Counted from the first letter of the stretch, positions 35,574-45,036 are shown. The stretch: 64,000 bases of DNA from Occallatibacter savannae (GCF_003131205.1 NZ_QFFY01000005.1:372001-436000), one strand, 5' to 3'. A program made the numbers and translations. The notes: a model not told the origin generated them from the sequence alone.

Positions 35574-35960
35574 GTGCCGCAGGCGAAACTGTCCAAACTC
35601 GAATTCAAAATCATGGAAACACTCTGGGCAAAGACTGAGTGCTCCATCCGTGAAATTCAGGAGTCGTTCCCAGAGAAGAAACGTCCCGCGTACACCACGA
35701 TCCAAACCACCGTCTACCGCATGGAGGCAAAAGGTGCATTACGCCGTCTCAAGAAGGTAGGCAACTTTCACATCTTTGCGCCCGCAATCTCGCGCGACTC
35801 CGCGCAGCGCCGCCTCATGGACGATCTACTCGCTCTGTTCGGCGGCCGCGCTCAGCCCGTGATGACGCACCTCATCGAGTCCGGCAAGTTGTCGCTTGAA
35901 GACGTAAAGGAGGCAGAGCGTCTTCTCAAGAGCCTCAGCAAGGAGCGTGAATCAAGATGA
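35574..35960 (+). CDS. BlaI/MecI/CopY-family transcriptional repressor
   Basis: A 128-residue winged-helix repressor: KLSKLEFKIMETLWAKTECSIREIQESF, then YTTIQTTVYRMEAKGALRRLKKVGNFHIFAP, then a C-terminal dimerisation region. The start is a GTG at 35574 behind GTAGGAG. The last 4 bases overlap the start of the M56 gene (ATGA), so the two are translationally coupled. It likely represses its own operon through the TACATATGTA site just upstream. Confidence 0.92.
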   Translation: MPQAKLSKLEFKIMETLWAKTECSIREIQESFPEKKRPAYTTIQTTVYRMEAKGALRRLKKVGNFHIFAPAISRDSAQRRLMDDLLALFGGRAQPVMTHLIESGKLSLEDVKEAERLLKSLSKERESR

Positions 35961-37855
35961 CATTCGATCTGTTCTCTTCCGGTTGGCCTGCCATACTGCT
36001 CAACCATCTCTGGCAATCGACAGCGGTCGCGCTGCTTGCGTTCTTGCTGACTCTGGCGCTTCGCAACAACGCCGCTCGCGTACGCTATGGTATCTGGCTG
36101 CTGGCTTCAATCAAGTTCCTGTTGCCCTTCCAACTGCTCAGCTCGCTGGGAACGCATCTGGCCAGACCAGTCTCAATCCACGACGCGCAACTCTACACAA
36201 TCATCGAAGAGTTCACGCGTCCTGTCCGCCAGGCCCCGATCGCGCCGGCTCAGACCGTGAGTGCCGCGTCATACGTTCATCACTTCTCTACCCTGGTTAC
36301 AGTTCTCTTTGCGGTCTGGTTCCTCGGCTTTGCTGTGCTCCTTTTCAAGTGGATCTCAGGCTGGCTGAGCGCATCAAGCGCGGTAAGCACAGCGAAAGAG
36401 ATTTCCCAAGGTGACGAGTTCGACGCGCTCCTCCAGGCTGAGCGCCGTGCAGGCGTCCAGTCCCGCATCAAGCTGCTGCTCTCCTCTCCCGGAATGGAGC
36501 CAGGCATCTTCGGCATCTTCCGTCCCGTCCTGCTCTGGCCTGCCGGACTCTCACGCCGTCTCGATCGCGCGCAGATCGAAGCGATCATGGCGCACGAAAT
36601 AGAGCATGTGCGCCGCCGCGACAATCTAACCTTCGCAATCCACTCCTTCGTCGAAGCCATCTTCTGGTTCCACCCTTTTGTCCGGTGGATGACTGCCCGC
36701 CTGAGCGAAGAACGCGAGCGCGCCTGCGACGAGCGAGTACTCGAGCAGAGTTCGCAGCCTGAGGCCTACGCGCAAGGCATACTAAAAGTCTGCTCCTTCT
36801 GCATCGAGCCGTCCGCAGTATGCGTCTCCGGCGTATCTGGAGCCGACTTGAAGCAGCGCATCTTCCGCATCATGTCGCAGCGCTCTGGAAGAGCAATGAG
36901 CTTTGGACGCAAGTGCATGCTCTTCGCCGCAGCGATCATCCTTGTCATAGCACCCCTTGAATACGGCGTGCTGCACGGACAATCTTTCGTTGGCCAGGCA
37001 GAAGGAGGAAACCCAACTCCAGACATTCCGAAATACGAAGTTGCCACCGTCAAGCCGTCCACCGATCAGGACGGACGAATCAGGATGATGATGACGCCCG
37101 ATGGTGCTGAGTTCAACGGAGTTCAGGTCCAGATGCTGCTGCAGCAGGCCTTCGGAGTAGAACGCGATCGCATCGACGGTGCGCCGGACTGGGTGCGCTC
37201 GAAGCGCTTTGACATCGCCGCAAAAGTCTCTCCTGAAGACGCGCCAAAGCTCGACAAGCTCAAGATGGAGCAACGGCGTACGATGCTGCTGCCCCTGCTC
37301 GAGGAGCGTTTCGGCCTGAAGTACCACCATGAGACTCGCGAACTGCCGATGTATACACTCCTCATCGCAAAAGGCGGTCCCAAGCTTAAGGTCTCCACTG
37401 CGCCTCCCCCACCTCCGCCCGGAGCACCCGGTGCGCCCGGCGGACCTGCAGCACCCGATGGCCCCGCGCATCCGGCTGGATTATCGCGGCAAGGTCCCGG
37501 CCCCGGTGGTCCCGGCATGATGCGGATGAGCCCCGGTGAAATCGACGCGAATGGCGGAGGAATGCCCTTCCTGGCACACGCGCTCTCAGCGCTGGTAGGA
37601 CGCTCGGTTGTGGACAAAACCGGGCTGACCGGCAACTACGATTTCAACCTGAAATGGACCCCCGATGAAAGCACGATGCCGCGCATGGCTCCCGGCGCAG
37701 GCGGACCGCCTCCCCAGGCTGATAGCTCCATCGATCCGAATGGTCCGACACTCTTTACCGCTCTTGAAGAACAACTCGGCTTGAAACTCCAGTCGGAAAA
37801 GGGCAAAGTGGATGTGATCGTAATCGACCACATCGACCTGCCCACAGAAAACTAG
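35957..37855 (+). CDS. M56 (BlaR1-like) membrane protease fused to a TIGR03435 domain
   Basis: A 632-residue protein. Transmembrane segments lie near residues 10-35, 45-65, 110-131 and 320-338. The M56 zinc motif HEIEH is at 213-217, with ERACDE near 253-259 giving the third ligand region. After the last membrane helix the outside part is a TIGR03435 domain (residues 359-632: KYEVATVKPSTD, RFGLKYHHETRELPMYTLLIAKGGPKLKV, VVDKTGLTGNYDFNLKW, VDVIVIDHID), interrupted by a Pro/Gly-rich insert near 475-525. In BlaR1 this position holds the β-lactam-binding sensor. Here the TIGR03435 domain is the probable sensor. Confidence 0.9.
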   Translation: MTFDLFSSGWPAILLNHLWQSTAVALLAFLLTLALRNNAARVRYGIWLLASIKFLLPFQLLSSLGTHLARPVSIHDAQLYTIIEEFTRPVRQAPIAPAQTVSAASYVHHFSTLVTVLFAVWFLGFAVLLFKWISGWLSASSAVSTAKEISQGDEFDALLQAERRAGVQSRIKLLLSSPGMEPGIFGIFRPVLLWPAGLSRRLDRAQIEAIMAHEIEHVRRRDNLTFAIHSFVEAIFWFHPFVRWMTARLSEERERACDERVLEQSSQPEAYAQGILKVCSFCIEPSAVCVSGVSGADLKQRIFRIMSQRSGRAMSFGRKCMLFAAAIILVIAPLEYGVLHGQSFVGQAEGGNPTPDIPKYEVATVKPSTDQDGRIRMMMTPDGAEFNGVQVQMLLQQAFGVERDRIDGAPDWVRSKRFDIAAKVSPEDAPKLDKLKMEQRRTMLLPLLEERFGLKYHHETRELPMYTLLIAKGGPKLKVSTAPPPPPPGAPGAPGGPAAPDGPAHPAGLSRQGPGPGGPGMMRMSPGEIDANGGGMPFLAHALSALVGRSVVDKTGLTGNYDFNLKWTPDESTMPRMAPGAGGPPPQADSSIDPNGPTLFTALEEQLGLKLQSEKGKVDVIVIDHIDLPTEN

Positions 37856-37903
37856 CGAGAGGCCTTCCCCAACTTGACCCGGCTCCGCAGTGGTGATTGG
37901 AAA

Positions 37904-40900
37904 ATGCGTGCGCGCAAAATCATCAGACTCCTGATCATCGCATTGAGTTGCGCCGGTGCATCGATCCCAGCCCTCGCCTCTGCCTATTCGGGACAGGTCA
38001 ATTTTGGCGGGCTCCCCGTCCCCGGCGCGACCGTCACCGCGACGCAGGCCGACAAGAGCATTAGCGTCACTACCGACGAGGGCGGAACCTTCCGTTTCGC
38101 CGATCTCCCCGATGGCGCGTGGAAGATCGAAGTGAAGATGCTTTGCTTCGAGACCATCCATGCCGACGTGACCATTGCGCCGCAGATGGGTCCGGCTAAA
38201 TGGGAGCTGAAACTGCTACCGATTGCGGACCTGAAGTCACTCGCGGCCGCTCCTCCCCCGCTTCCTGCTACTCCAATTCCAGCGCTCACACCATCAGCAG
38301 CGAAGAAGCCGGACGCTCCCGCAGGACAACAAGCGGCGGACATCCCCAAGCCGGCCAGCGAAGCCAGCCAGGACAGCAGCGATGGCTTCCTCGTCAACGG
38401 CAGCGTCAACAACGCCGCCACCTCGCAATACTCGCTCGATCGCGCCTTCGGCAATCGCCGATTCAACAACAAGAATCTCTACAACGGAGGCTTGCGTTTT
38501 ACCTTCGACAACTCCGCGCTCGACGCACGGCAATATTCACTCAGCGGCTTTTCAACACCGAAGCCCGTTTACGACCGCTTCACCGCTGGATTTGAATTCG
38601 GGGGTCCGCTCAGAATCCCGCATCTGCTCCCGCGCAATGGCCCCAACTTCTTCGTCGGCTATCAGTGGATGCGCAATCATAACGCTTTGACGCAGTCCGC
38701 GCTCGTGCCTACGCTCGCAGAACGCAATGGCGATCTCGCCGGAGCCCCAGGCCAGCCTGCAACCATCATCGATCCGAACACGGGCCAGCCCTTCGCCAAC
38801 AATCAGGTCCCGGTAAGCCCGCAGGCCGCGGCCCTTCTCGCCCTTTACCCCCTGCCGAACGTCACCGGCAATCCGCTCTATAACTTTCAGATTCCCGTAC
38901 TGAACAGCAGTCATCAGGATGAGCTCCAATCGCGCATGGATAAAACCATTGGCAAGCGAGACCAGGTGTACGGCACATTCAATCTCGAAAGCATACGCGC
39001 AGACAACGTCAGTCTCTTCAGCTTTGTCGACACCACCGACACGCTGGGACTGAACTCGAACCTCAACTGGTCGCACCGCCTCAACTCACATCTTTTTTTC
39101 TATGCCGGTAATCACTTCAGCCGTCTGCGTGCGCTCGTGCGGCCCGAGTTTCAGAACAAGCAGAACATCTCCGGCGCCGCCGGTATCACCGGCAACAATC
39201 AGGACCCTGCAAACTGGGGACCGCCCGCCCTCGGCTTCAACAGCGGCATCGCTTCCCTCTCAGACTCGCAGAGCGCCTTCAATCGCAACCGTACTGACGG
39301 CTACTCGGCCTCGATCGGGCTCTATCGCGGGCGCCACAACATCACTGCAGGCGGCGATCTGCGCAAGGAGCAGTTCAACGACTTCTTCCAGCAGGACCCG
39401 CGCGGCAGCTTCGGATTCACAGGCCAGGTCACGGGCTCTGATTTCGCCGACTTCCTCATCGGCGCACCCGACACCAGCTCAATCGCATTCGGCAATGCAG
39501 ACAAGTATCTTCGCCAGACTGTCTATGACGCATACGCAACCGATGACTGGCGCGTGATGCCGATCCTCACCATCAACGCCGGCGCTCGTTACGAATACGG
39601 CGCTCCAATGACCGAGCTTAAGAATCGTCTCGTGAATCTCGATATCGCGCCCGGCTTTGCGCAGGCTGTTCCAGTGCTCGCATCCAACCCTGTCGGTCCT
39701 GTCTCCGGCCGCGCATATCCACATTCGCTCGTGCATCCTGATCGCTCGGGAATCGAGCCGCGCATCGGATTTTCCTGGCGTCCCATTCCCGCATCGACAA
39801 TCGTGATCCGTGGCGGATACGGCATCTACCACGACACCTCGGTTTATCTCTCGCCCATGCTGCAGCTCGCGCAGCAGGCGCCGCTCTCGAAAAGTCTCAA
39901 GCAGCAGAACAGCGCAGCATGCCCCCTCACGCTCGCCGACGGCTTCACCCAATGCGGCACAACCACTCCCGACACCTTCGGCATCGATCCGCATTTTCAT
40001 GTCGGTTACGCGCAGGTGTGGCAACTGGCAGCTCAGCGCGACCTGCCCTGGGCACTGCAGATGACGGCAACCTACATGGGCGTGAAGGGTACGCACGGGG
40101 TTCAGCAATTTCTGCCCAACAGCTATCCCCTTGACGCTGCGGATCCATGCCCCGGCTGCCCGTCCGGCTTCCTGTACGAGACCTCCGGCGGGAACTCCAT
40201 CCGCGAATCTGGCCAGCTTCAGTTGCGTCGTCGTCTTCGCGCAGGCCTTGCCGCTTCGCTGATGTACACCTACTCGAACTCGATCGACAACGACGCATCG
40301 CTTGGCGGACAAGGCTATCAGACCGGCGCAGCCCAGACGCAGTTCGCGGCCCAGCCAGCTCAGAGCTCAAGTTCACCAACCGCTCAGGTCGCGCAGAACT
40401 GGCTCGATCTCAGATCCGAGCGCTCGCTCTCCTCGTTTGACCAACGGCATCTGCTCAACCTTCAGGCGCAGTACACGACCGGACAAGGGCTCGAAGGCGG
40501 CACGCTGCTCGGCGGATGGCGAGGCCGTGCGCTGAAGGAGTGGACGCTAATGACGCAGTTCACCGTGGGCACCGGCATGCCGCAGACCCCGAGCTTCCCC
40601 GCCGCAGTTCCCGGCACTGGCTGGATCGGCCCGCTCCGTCCCGATCTGACCGGTGCTCCCATCTACGGCGGCCGGAACGGCGCGCACCTCAACTCAGCCG
40701 CATTCACCGCACCGGTTGCCGGCACCTGGGGAAACGCGGGCCGCAACTCCATCAACGGCCCCAACACCTTCAGTCTCGACGGTGCGATGCAGCGCACATT
40801 CCGCCCCAACAAGCACTTCTACCTCGATGCCCGCATCGACGCGAGCAATCTTCTTAACCATCCGGTGTTCAGCAGCTGGAACACCATCGTGCAGAGCACG

Positions 40901-40969
40901 CAATTCGGTCTGCCTCAGTCGGTCAACTCAATGCGCAGTCTTCAAGGCACAATGCGGGTGAGGTTCTAG
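37904..40969 (+). CDS. Oar-like outer-membrane receptor with carboxypeptidase-regulatory domain
   Basis: A 1021-residue protein. It has a signal peptide (ends ALASA), a β-sandwich regulatory domain at about residues 28-110 (GQVNFGGLPVPGATVTATQADK), then a Pro/Ala linker. A long β-barrel follows with the patterns of acidobacterial TonB-dependent-receptor-like proteins (VYDAYATDDWRVMPILTINAGARYEYGAP, IEPRIGFSWRP, LNHPVFSSWNTIVQSTQFG) and a final Phe. A classical plug is poorly visible. The ligand is unknown. The ATG at 37904 starts the signal peptide. It follows the M56 gene by 48 bases and precedes the VWA gene by one base, so one operon is likely. Confidence 0.85.
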   Translation: MRARKIIRLLIIALSCAGASIPALASAYSGQVNFGGLPVPGATVTATQADKSISVTTDEGGTFRFADLPDGAWKIEVKMLCFETIHADVTIAPQMGPAKWELKLLPIADLKSLAAAPPPLPATPIPALTPSAAKKPDAPAGQQAADIPKPASEASQDSSDGFLVNGSVNNAATSQYSLDRAFGNRRFNNKNLYNGGLRFTFDNSALDARQYSLSGFSTPKPVYDRFTAGFEFGGPLRIPHLLPRNGPNFFVGYQWMRNHNALTQSALVPTLAERNGDLAGAPGQPATIIDPNTGQPFANNQVPVSPQAAALLALYPLPNVTGNPLYNFQIPVLNSSHQDELQSRMDKTIGKRDQVYGTFNLESIRADNVSLFSFVDTTDTLGLNSNLNWSHRLNSHLFFYAGNHFSRLRALVRPEFQNKQNISGAAGITGNNQDPANWGPPALGFNSGIASLSDSQSAFNRNRTDGYSASIGLYRGRHNITAGGDLRKEQFNDFFQQDPRGSFGFTGQVTGSDFADFLIGAPDTSSIAFGNADKYLRQTVYDAYATDDWRVMPILTINAGARYEYGAPMTELKNRLVNLDIAPGFAQAVPVLASNPVGPVSGRAYPHSLVHPDRSGIEPRIGFSWRPIPASTIVIRGGYGIYHDTSVYLSPMLQLAQQAPLSKSLKQQNSAACPLTLADGFTQCGTTTPDTFGIDPHFHVGYAQVWQLAAQRDLPWALQMTATYMGVKGTHGVQQFLPNSYPLDAADPCPGCPSGFLYETSGGNSIRESGQLQLRRRLRAGLAASLMYTYSNSIDNDASLGGQGYQTGAAQTQFAAQPAQSSSSPTAQVAQNWLDLRSERSLSSFDQRHLLNLQAQYTTGQGLEGGTLLGGWRGRALKEWTLMTQFTVGTGMPQTPSFPAAVPGTGWIGPLRPDLTGAPIYGGRNGAHLNSAAFTAPVAGTWGNAGRNSINGPNTFSLDGAMQRTFRPNKHFYLDARIDASNLLNHPVFSSWNTIVQSTQFGLPQSVNSMRSLQGTMRVRF

Positions 40970-40970
40970 C

Positions 40971-43130
40971 ATGCGCAAGCTCGCCGCGGCATTGCTCTCT
41001 CTGACGCTCGCCGGATTTTTAAACGCGCAGCAGATCGGCCAGAATCGCCCCAAAGATGCGCAGGAGAACTACACGCTCTCTGTCAAGGTTCAACTTGTCG
41101 TCGAGGCCGTAGTCGTCAAAGACAAGCAGGGCAACCCTGTTCACGGGCTTACGGCCAATGACTTCACCGTCACCGAAGACAACGTTGCACAAACCATCAA
41201 ATTTTTCGAGCACCAGGATCTCGCCGCGAACGCAAAGCCACTTCCGGACTCAAAGCGCTCCGACGAAGACGTCAGAATCTATAAGCGTCTAGCCCGCGAG
41301 CGCATTGCGCCCGAGACTACTGAAAACCAGCGTTACAAGAACCGCCGTCTTCTTGCCCTCTACTTCGACATGTCCGCGATGCGGGCCGCAGACCAGATCC
41401 GCGCACTTCAGGCGGCGCAGAAGTTCATCCGCACCCAGATGACCTCCGTGGATCTCGTTGCGATCATGCGCTACCAGAACGGCTCGGTCGACATCCTGCA
41501 GGACTTCACCGCCAATCGCGATCGCCTGCTCAGTATCCTCGAGACGCTGATCGTCGGCGAAGGTCAGGATTCCGCGCAGGACGCCGACGATGCAAGCAGC
41601 TCCGACACTGGATCCGCTTTCGGCCAGGATGACAGCGAGTTCAACATCTTCAACACCGACCGCCAGCTCTCCGCATTGCAAACTGCGGCGCACATGCTCG
41701 GCAATCTCAATGAGAAGAAGTCGCTCATCTACTTCGCCGGCGGTCTCCGGCTCAACGGCGTCGACAACCAGGCGCAGCTCCATGCCACCGTTGATGCAGC
41801 CATCAAAGCCGGAGTCTCCTTCTGGCCTATCGATGCGCGCGGCCTCGTCGCCGAGGCTCCGCTGGGAGACGCAACCCAGGGCTCGCAAGGCAACGCCGGC
41901 ATCTACACCGGCGCAGCAGCAAACGCAGTGAGCTTTGAGTTCAAGGCATCGCAGGACACGATGTATTCGCTCGCAGCCGACACCGGCGGCAAGGCGCTGC
42001 TCGATGCGAACGATCTCGATCGCGGCATCGTCCAGGCGCAGGACTCCATATCCGACTACTACATCATCGGCTACTACACGACAAACCCCGCGAAGAACGG
42101 ACGCTTCCGCCGCGTAAAGATCGCCCTCAACAATCAGGCCACTGAAGCGAAACTCGATTACCGGCAGGGCTACTACGCCGACAAAGAGTTCAGCAAGTTC
42201 ACCGCCGTCGATAAGGAACGCCAGCTGGAAGATGCACTGATGCTCGAAGACCCCATCACCGAGTTGTCCATCGCGATGGAGATCGACCACTTTCAGCTCA
42301 ATCGCGCGGAGTACTTCGTTCCCATCATCGTCAAGATTCCCGGCCGCGAGCTCGCCCTTGCCAAGCGCGGCGGCGCCGAACACACGCTCATCGATTTCGT
42401 GGGCGAAATTAAGGACATGGTTGGCGGCACCACAGTCTCGAACGTCCGCGACTTCGTAAACATCAAGCTCTCTGATGCTACCGCCGCGGAGCTCGCCCAT
42501 CGTCCCATCGAATACGACACCGGCTTCACGCTCCTCCCCGGCCGCTACATGATCAAGTTCCTCGCTCGCGACGATGAAACTGGACGCATCGGAACTTACC
42601 AGACTACGTTTGTCATCCCCAACCTCAACAAGGAAGACAAGCGAGTGCCCATCAGCTCCGTGGTCCTCAGCAGTCAGCGCATCGACATGAAGGACGCGAT
42701 CTATGACGCAGCCAAAGCCAAGGAGCGCGCAAAGGACAACGCCGTGAACCCGCTTGTTCAGGACGGCAAGAAGCTGGTCCCCAGAGTCACGCGCGTCTTC
42801 GCGCAAAATCGCGACATCTACGTCTACCTCCAGGCCTACAAGCCGTCTGCCGGCGCCTCCGCGGCCGCGTCGACGCCGGCTGCCTCTCCGGCATCCTCCG
42901 TCCCGCTGATGGCATTTGTCACTCTCTATTCCAACGGCTCTGAAGCATTCAAGACGCAGCCCATCGCTGTCAGTCCGAATCCGGCCACCCGTCTCGGCGT
43001 AGCGTCATTGAGCTTCGATGTAAGCGCAGCTGCCCTCAAGCCGGGCCGATACGATTGCCAGGTCACGGTACTCGATCCGGCCGGCGCAAAGGCCAACTTC
43101 TGGCGCGCCCCAATCGTCATCGCTCAGTAG
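40971..43130 (+). CDS. Secreted VWA-domain protein of the acidobacterial TIGR03436 type
   Basis: A 719-residue protein with a signal peptide (MRKLAAALLSLTLAGFLNA). It has an N-terminal β-domain (VVEAVVVKDKQGNPVHGLTANDFTVTED) and a VWA fold from about residue 125 (RLLALYFDMSAM to FWPIDARGL). A C-terminal β-rich half ends in a second small domain. The metal-site motif DxSxS reads DMSAM, missing the second serine. The start codon follows the receptor's stop by a single base, so translation is coupled. The pair suggests a cell-surface complex, but the role is unknown. Confidence 0.85.
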   Translation: MRKLAAALLSLTLAGFLNAQQIGQNRPKDAQENYTLSVKVQLVVEAVVVKDKQGNPVHGLTANDFTVTEDNVAQTIKFFEHQDLAANAKPLPDSKRSDEDVRIYKRLARERIAPETTENQRYKNRRLLALYFDMSAMRAADQIRALQAAQKFIRTQMTSVDLVAIMRYQNGSVDILQDFTANRDRLLSILETLIVGEGQDSAQDADDASSSDTGSAFGQDDSEFNIFNTDRQLSALQTAAHMLGNLNEKKSLIYFAGGLRLNGVDNQAQLHATVDAAIKAGVSFWPIDARGLVAEAPLGDATQGSQGNAGIYTGAAANAVSFEFKASQDTMYSLAADTGGKALLDANDLDRGIVQAQDSISDYYIIGYYTTNPAKNGRFRRVKIALNNQATEAKLDYRQGYYADKEFSKFTAVDKERQLEDALMLEDPITELSIAMEIDHFQLNRAEYFVPIIVKIPGRELALAKRGGAEHTLIDFVGEIKDMVGGTTVSNVRDFVNIKLSDATAAELAHRPIEYDTGFTLLPGRYMIKFLARDDETGRIGTYQTTFVIPNLNKEDKRVPISSVVLSSQRIDMKDAIYDAAKAKERAKDNAVNPLVQDGKKLVPRVTRVFAQNRDIYVYLQAYKPSAGASAAASTPAASPASSVPLMAFVTLYSNGSEAFKTQPIAVSPNPATRLGVASLSFDVSAAALKPGRYDCQVTVLDPAGAKANFWRAPIVIAQ

Positions 43131-43154
43131 CCTTCAAATCAGCTGTTTGGATCG

Positions 43155-43170
43155 TGTGACCAAAGTCGCT
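43155..43170 (+). promoter_or_regulatory. Crp/Fnr-family operator upstream of the NapH-like gene
   Basis: TGTGACCAAAGTCGCT, an imperfect palindrome close to AGTGAC-N4-GTCACT. Its centre is 29.5 bases upstream of a -10-like hexamer TACGGT (43192-43197), the geometry of class II activation by Crp/Fnr proteins. It ends 48 bases before the start codon. The matching sites are at 45015 and 45769. Confidence 0.6.
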
Positions 43171-43218
43171 GCCTGCCTCTTTTCTACCCTGTACGGTGTG
43201 GCATAAGAGGCAAGAACC

Positions 43219-44310
43219 ATGGCCACCCAACCCGCCCCTTCGGTACAACAACCCACGAAGAAGCCCCTCATCCGCCGCTTTGGCCACGACAAGTCACAGC
43301 GCATTCGACACATCGTCCAGGGGCTTTTTCTTCTCCTCAACGGCTGGCTCGGAATTCAGTTCTACCTATGGGCGCGCTTCTACGAGCGCGGCGGCGCAGG
43401 CTTCAGCGTATCGAGACCAGCAGGAGTAGAAGGATGGCTTCCCATCGCGGGGCTGATGAACACCAAGTACCTCCTCCTCACGGGCCGCGTGCCTGCTATC
43501 CATCCAGCCGCCATGTATCTCTTCATCGGTTTCATGCTGATGAGCATCCTGCTCAAGAAGGCCTTCTGCTCCTGGCTATGCCCCGTCGGCACTTTCTCTG
43601 AATTCCTGTGGCGCATCGGCCATCGCTTCTTCGGCCGCAATCTCCGCCTGCCCAAATGGTTCGATATCCCCCTGCGCAGCTTGAAGTACATACTCCTCGC
43701 GCTCTTCGTTGCCGTCATCGGTGTCATGTCTGCCGAGGCGCTCGACGGATTCATGCAGACGCCCTACGGCCTCCTCGTCGACGTGAAGATGATGAACTTT
43801 TTCCGCGACATGGGCATCACCGCTGCCGTCGTGATCGGACTTCTCATATTGCTTTCCACGCTCGTGCAGAACTTCTGGTGCCGCTATCTGTGTCCTTATG
43901 GCGCGCTGATGGGCCTTGCTTCTCTGCTCAGCCCCGTTAAAATTCGCCGCGATGAACAATCTTGCATCGATTGCTCAAAGTGCTCGAAGGCCTGCCCTGC
44001 CGGGCTCGCGGTCGATCAACTGGTGCAGATCCGCACCGTCGAGTGCACAGCCTGCATGGCGTGTGTCTCGGTCTGCCCCGCACAGGACGCACTTCAGTTC
44101 GCGCTGCCTCCTCGCAAAGCCCCGACAGCGGCTGCGCGTTGGCAGTTCCGCTCCATGACTCCGCTGGCGGTCACCGCAGTTCTCGCCTACATCTTCTTCG
44201 GAGTCGTCCTGCTCGCGCGCGCCACCAACCACTGGCAGACGAACCTTCCCGAGCAGGTCTACATGCATCTGGTGCCCCGCGCGAATCAGCTCACGCACCC
44301 CGGCATGTAG
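43219..44310 (+). CDS. NapH/CcoG-like membrane ferredoxin
   Basis: A 363-residue membrane protein with about five or six helices. Two membrane-associated Cys motifs, CSWLCPVG and CRYLCPYG, are typical of the NosR/NapH/RdxA group. They are followed by two [4Fe-4S] ferredoxin motifs, CIDCSKCSKACP and CTACMACVSVCP. A final transmembrane helix ends the protein. Such proteins pass electrons from the quinone pool or ferredoxin to periplasmic enzymes or help assemble them. No napA or nos genes are adjacent. The ATG has AGAGG upstream and a Crp-type operator 48 bases upstream. Confidence 0.88.
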   Translation: MATQPAPSVQQPTKKPLIRRFGHDKSQRIRHIVQGLFLLLNGWLGIQFYLWARFYERGGAGFSVSRPAGVEGWLPIAGLMNTKYLLLTGRVPAIHPAAMYLFIGFMLMSILLKKAFCSWLCPVGTFSEFLWRIGHRFFGRNLRLPKWFDIPLRSLKYILLALFVAVIGVMSAEALDGFMQTPYGLLVDVKMMNFFRDMGITAAVVIGLLILLSTLVQNFWCRYLCPYGALMGLASLLSPVKIRRDEQSCIDCSKCSKACPAGLAVDQLVQIRTVECTACMACVSVCPAQDALQFALPPRKAPTAAARWQFRSMTPLAVTAVLAYIFFGVVLLARATNHWQTNLPEQVYMHLVPRANQLTHPGM

Positions 44311-44342
44311 CCAATGCTCTCCTTCTACTTACGGCAAAACAA

Positions 44343-44370
44343 AAGGCGGATCTCGCATGAGGTCCGCCTT
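44343..44370. terminator. Bidirectional terminator between the NapH-like and hemerythrin genes
   Basis: AAGGCGGA and TCCGCCTT pair, continued inward by a wobble and CTC/GAG around a GCAT loop, giving a 12-bp stem. It lies between two convergent genes. Confidence 0.75.
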
Positions 44371-44387
44371 GGTTCCTGAAAAGCTTG

Positions 44388-44924
44388 CTACGAACGCCTC
44401 GCCCGAAACTCCTGGCCGATTTCCGCAAGCGCTTCGCGATCCAGCCCTTCCGCCGCACGGGGGAATACAAGGTTCTCTTCGACACGGATGTGTCCATCAT
44501 AAAGCTGCTTCAGCCTCTCCGTCGCCGCACGAAGCTGCTCAAGCTCTTCAGGGCTGAGTGCTCCGCCCTCAAGCCACGAAGTGTACAGCTTCTCCACGGC
44601 GGCGTGCAGATCGTCTGCCTGGCGATGATCGGTCTCCAGCGTCTCAATCTCCTTCAGCGCCGAGGCAGTTCTCTCGTCGGCGCGCATCCGCGGAAAGAGC
44701 GACTCCTCCTCATCCGCAGCGTGCCGCTGCCCGCCAACCCTGAAGTAATTGAGCGCCGACTTCACCGCATTCGCCTCTTCGTCAGTCAGTGCCCGCCCTG
44801 GCGCACGCTCCACCACAAGGCAAAGAACATGCAAAAACTGCTCGATGCGCCGGTGACAATCCTTCAGCATGCCGATCGGATCATCGAAGCCTGCGTCCGG
44901 CTTCGCGCCTATCTGAATTCCCAT
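44388..44924 (-). CDS. Hemerythrin (HHE) domain protein
   Basis: A 178-residue four-helix protein with the di-iron ligand set spread as in HHE domains: DCHRRIEQFLH, HAADEEESLFPRM, LETDHRQADDLH and DGHIRVEENLVFPRA. Such domains bind oxygen, nitric oxide or act in iron storage and sensing. The ATG at 44924 follows GGAGAG; the frame to 44987 is likely not translated. It is divergent from the Crp/Fnr gene and shares an upstream operator with it. Confidence 0.88.
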   Translation of the reverse strand: MGIQIGAKPDAGFDDPIGMLKDCHRRIEQFLHVLCLVVERAPGRALTDEEANAVKSALNYFRVGGQRHAADEEESLFPRMRADERTASALKEIETLETDHRQADDLHAAVEKLYTSWLEGGALSPEELEQLRAATERLKQLYDGHIRVEENLVFPRAAEGLDREALAEIGQEFRARRS

Positions 44925-45014
44925 CACGCTCTCCACTTCTATCTCGAGTTTAGATGTGTCTTCGAGACAAACGAGATCCTTTTGCAATCACAATCCTGGA
45001 ACCCTTCTCCCTGC

Positions 45015-45030
45015 AGTGACCAAAGTCTCT
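45015..45030. promoter_or_regulatory. Crp/Fnr-family operator between hemerythrin and crp genes
   Basis: AGTGACCAAAGTCTCT, one base off a perfect AGTGAC-N4-GTCACT palindrome. On the plus strand it overlaps the -35 position of a good -10 hexamer TAAAAT (45037-45042), so it could autorepress crp. For the divergent hemerythrin gene it lies 90 bases upstream of the start and could activate. Confidence 0.6.
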
Positions 45031-45036
45031 CCCTGC

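Noticed and set aside
41289..42806. 505-codon open frame on the minus strand
   Set aside because: Antisense to the VWA gene, which has a signal peptide, domains and a coupled start. The frame has no motif despite its length.
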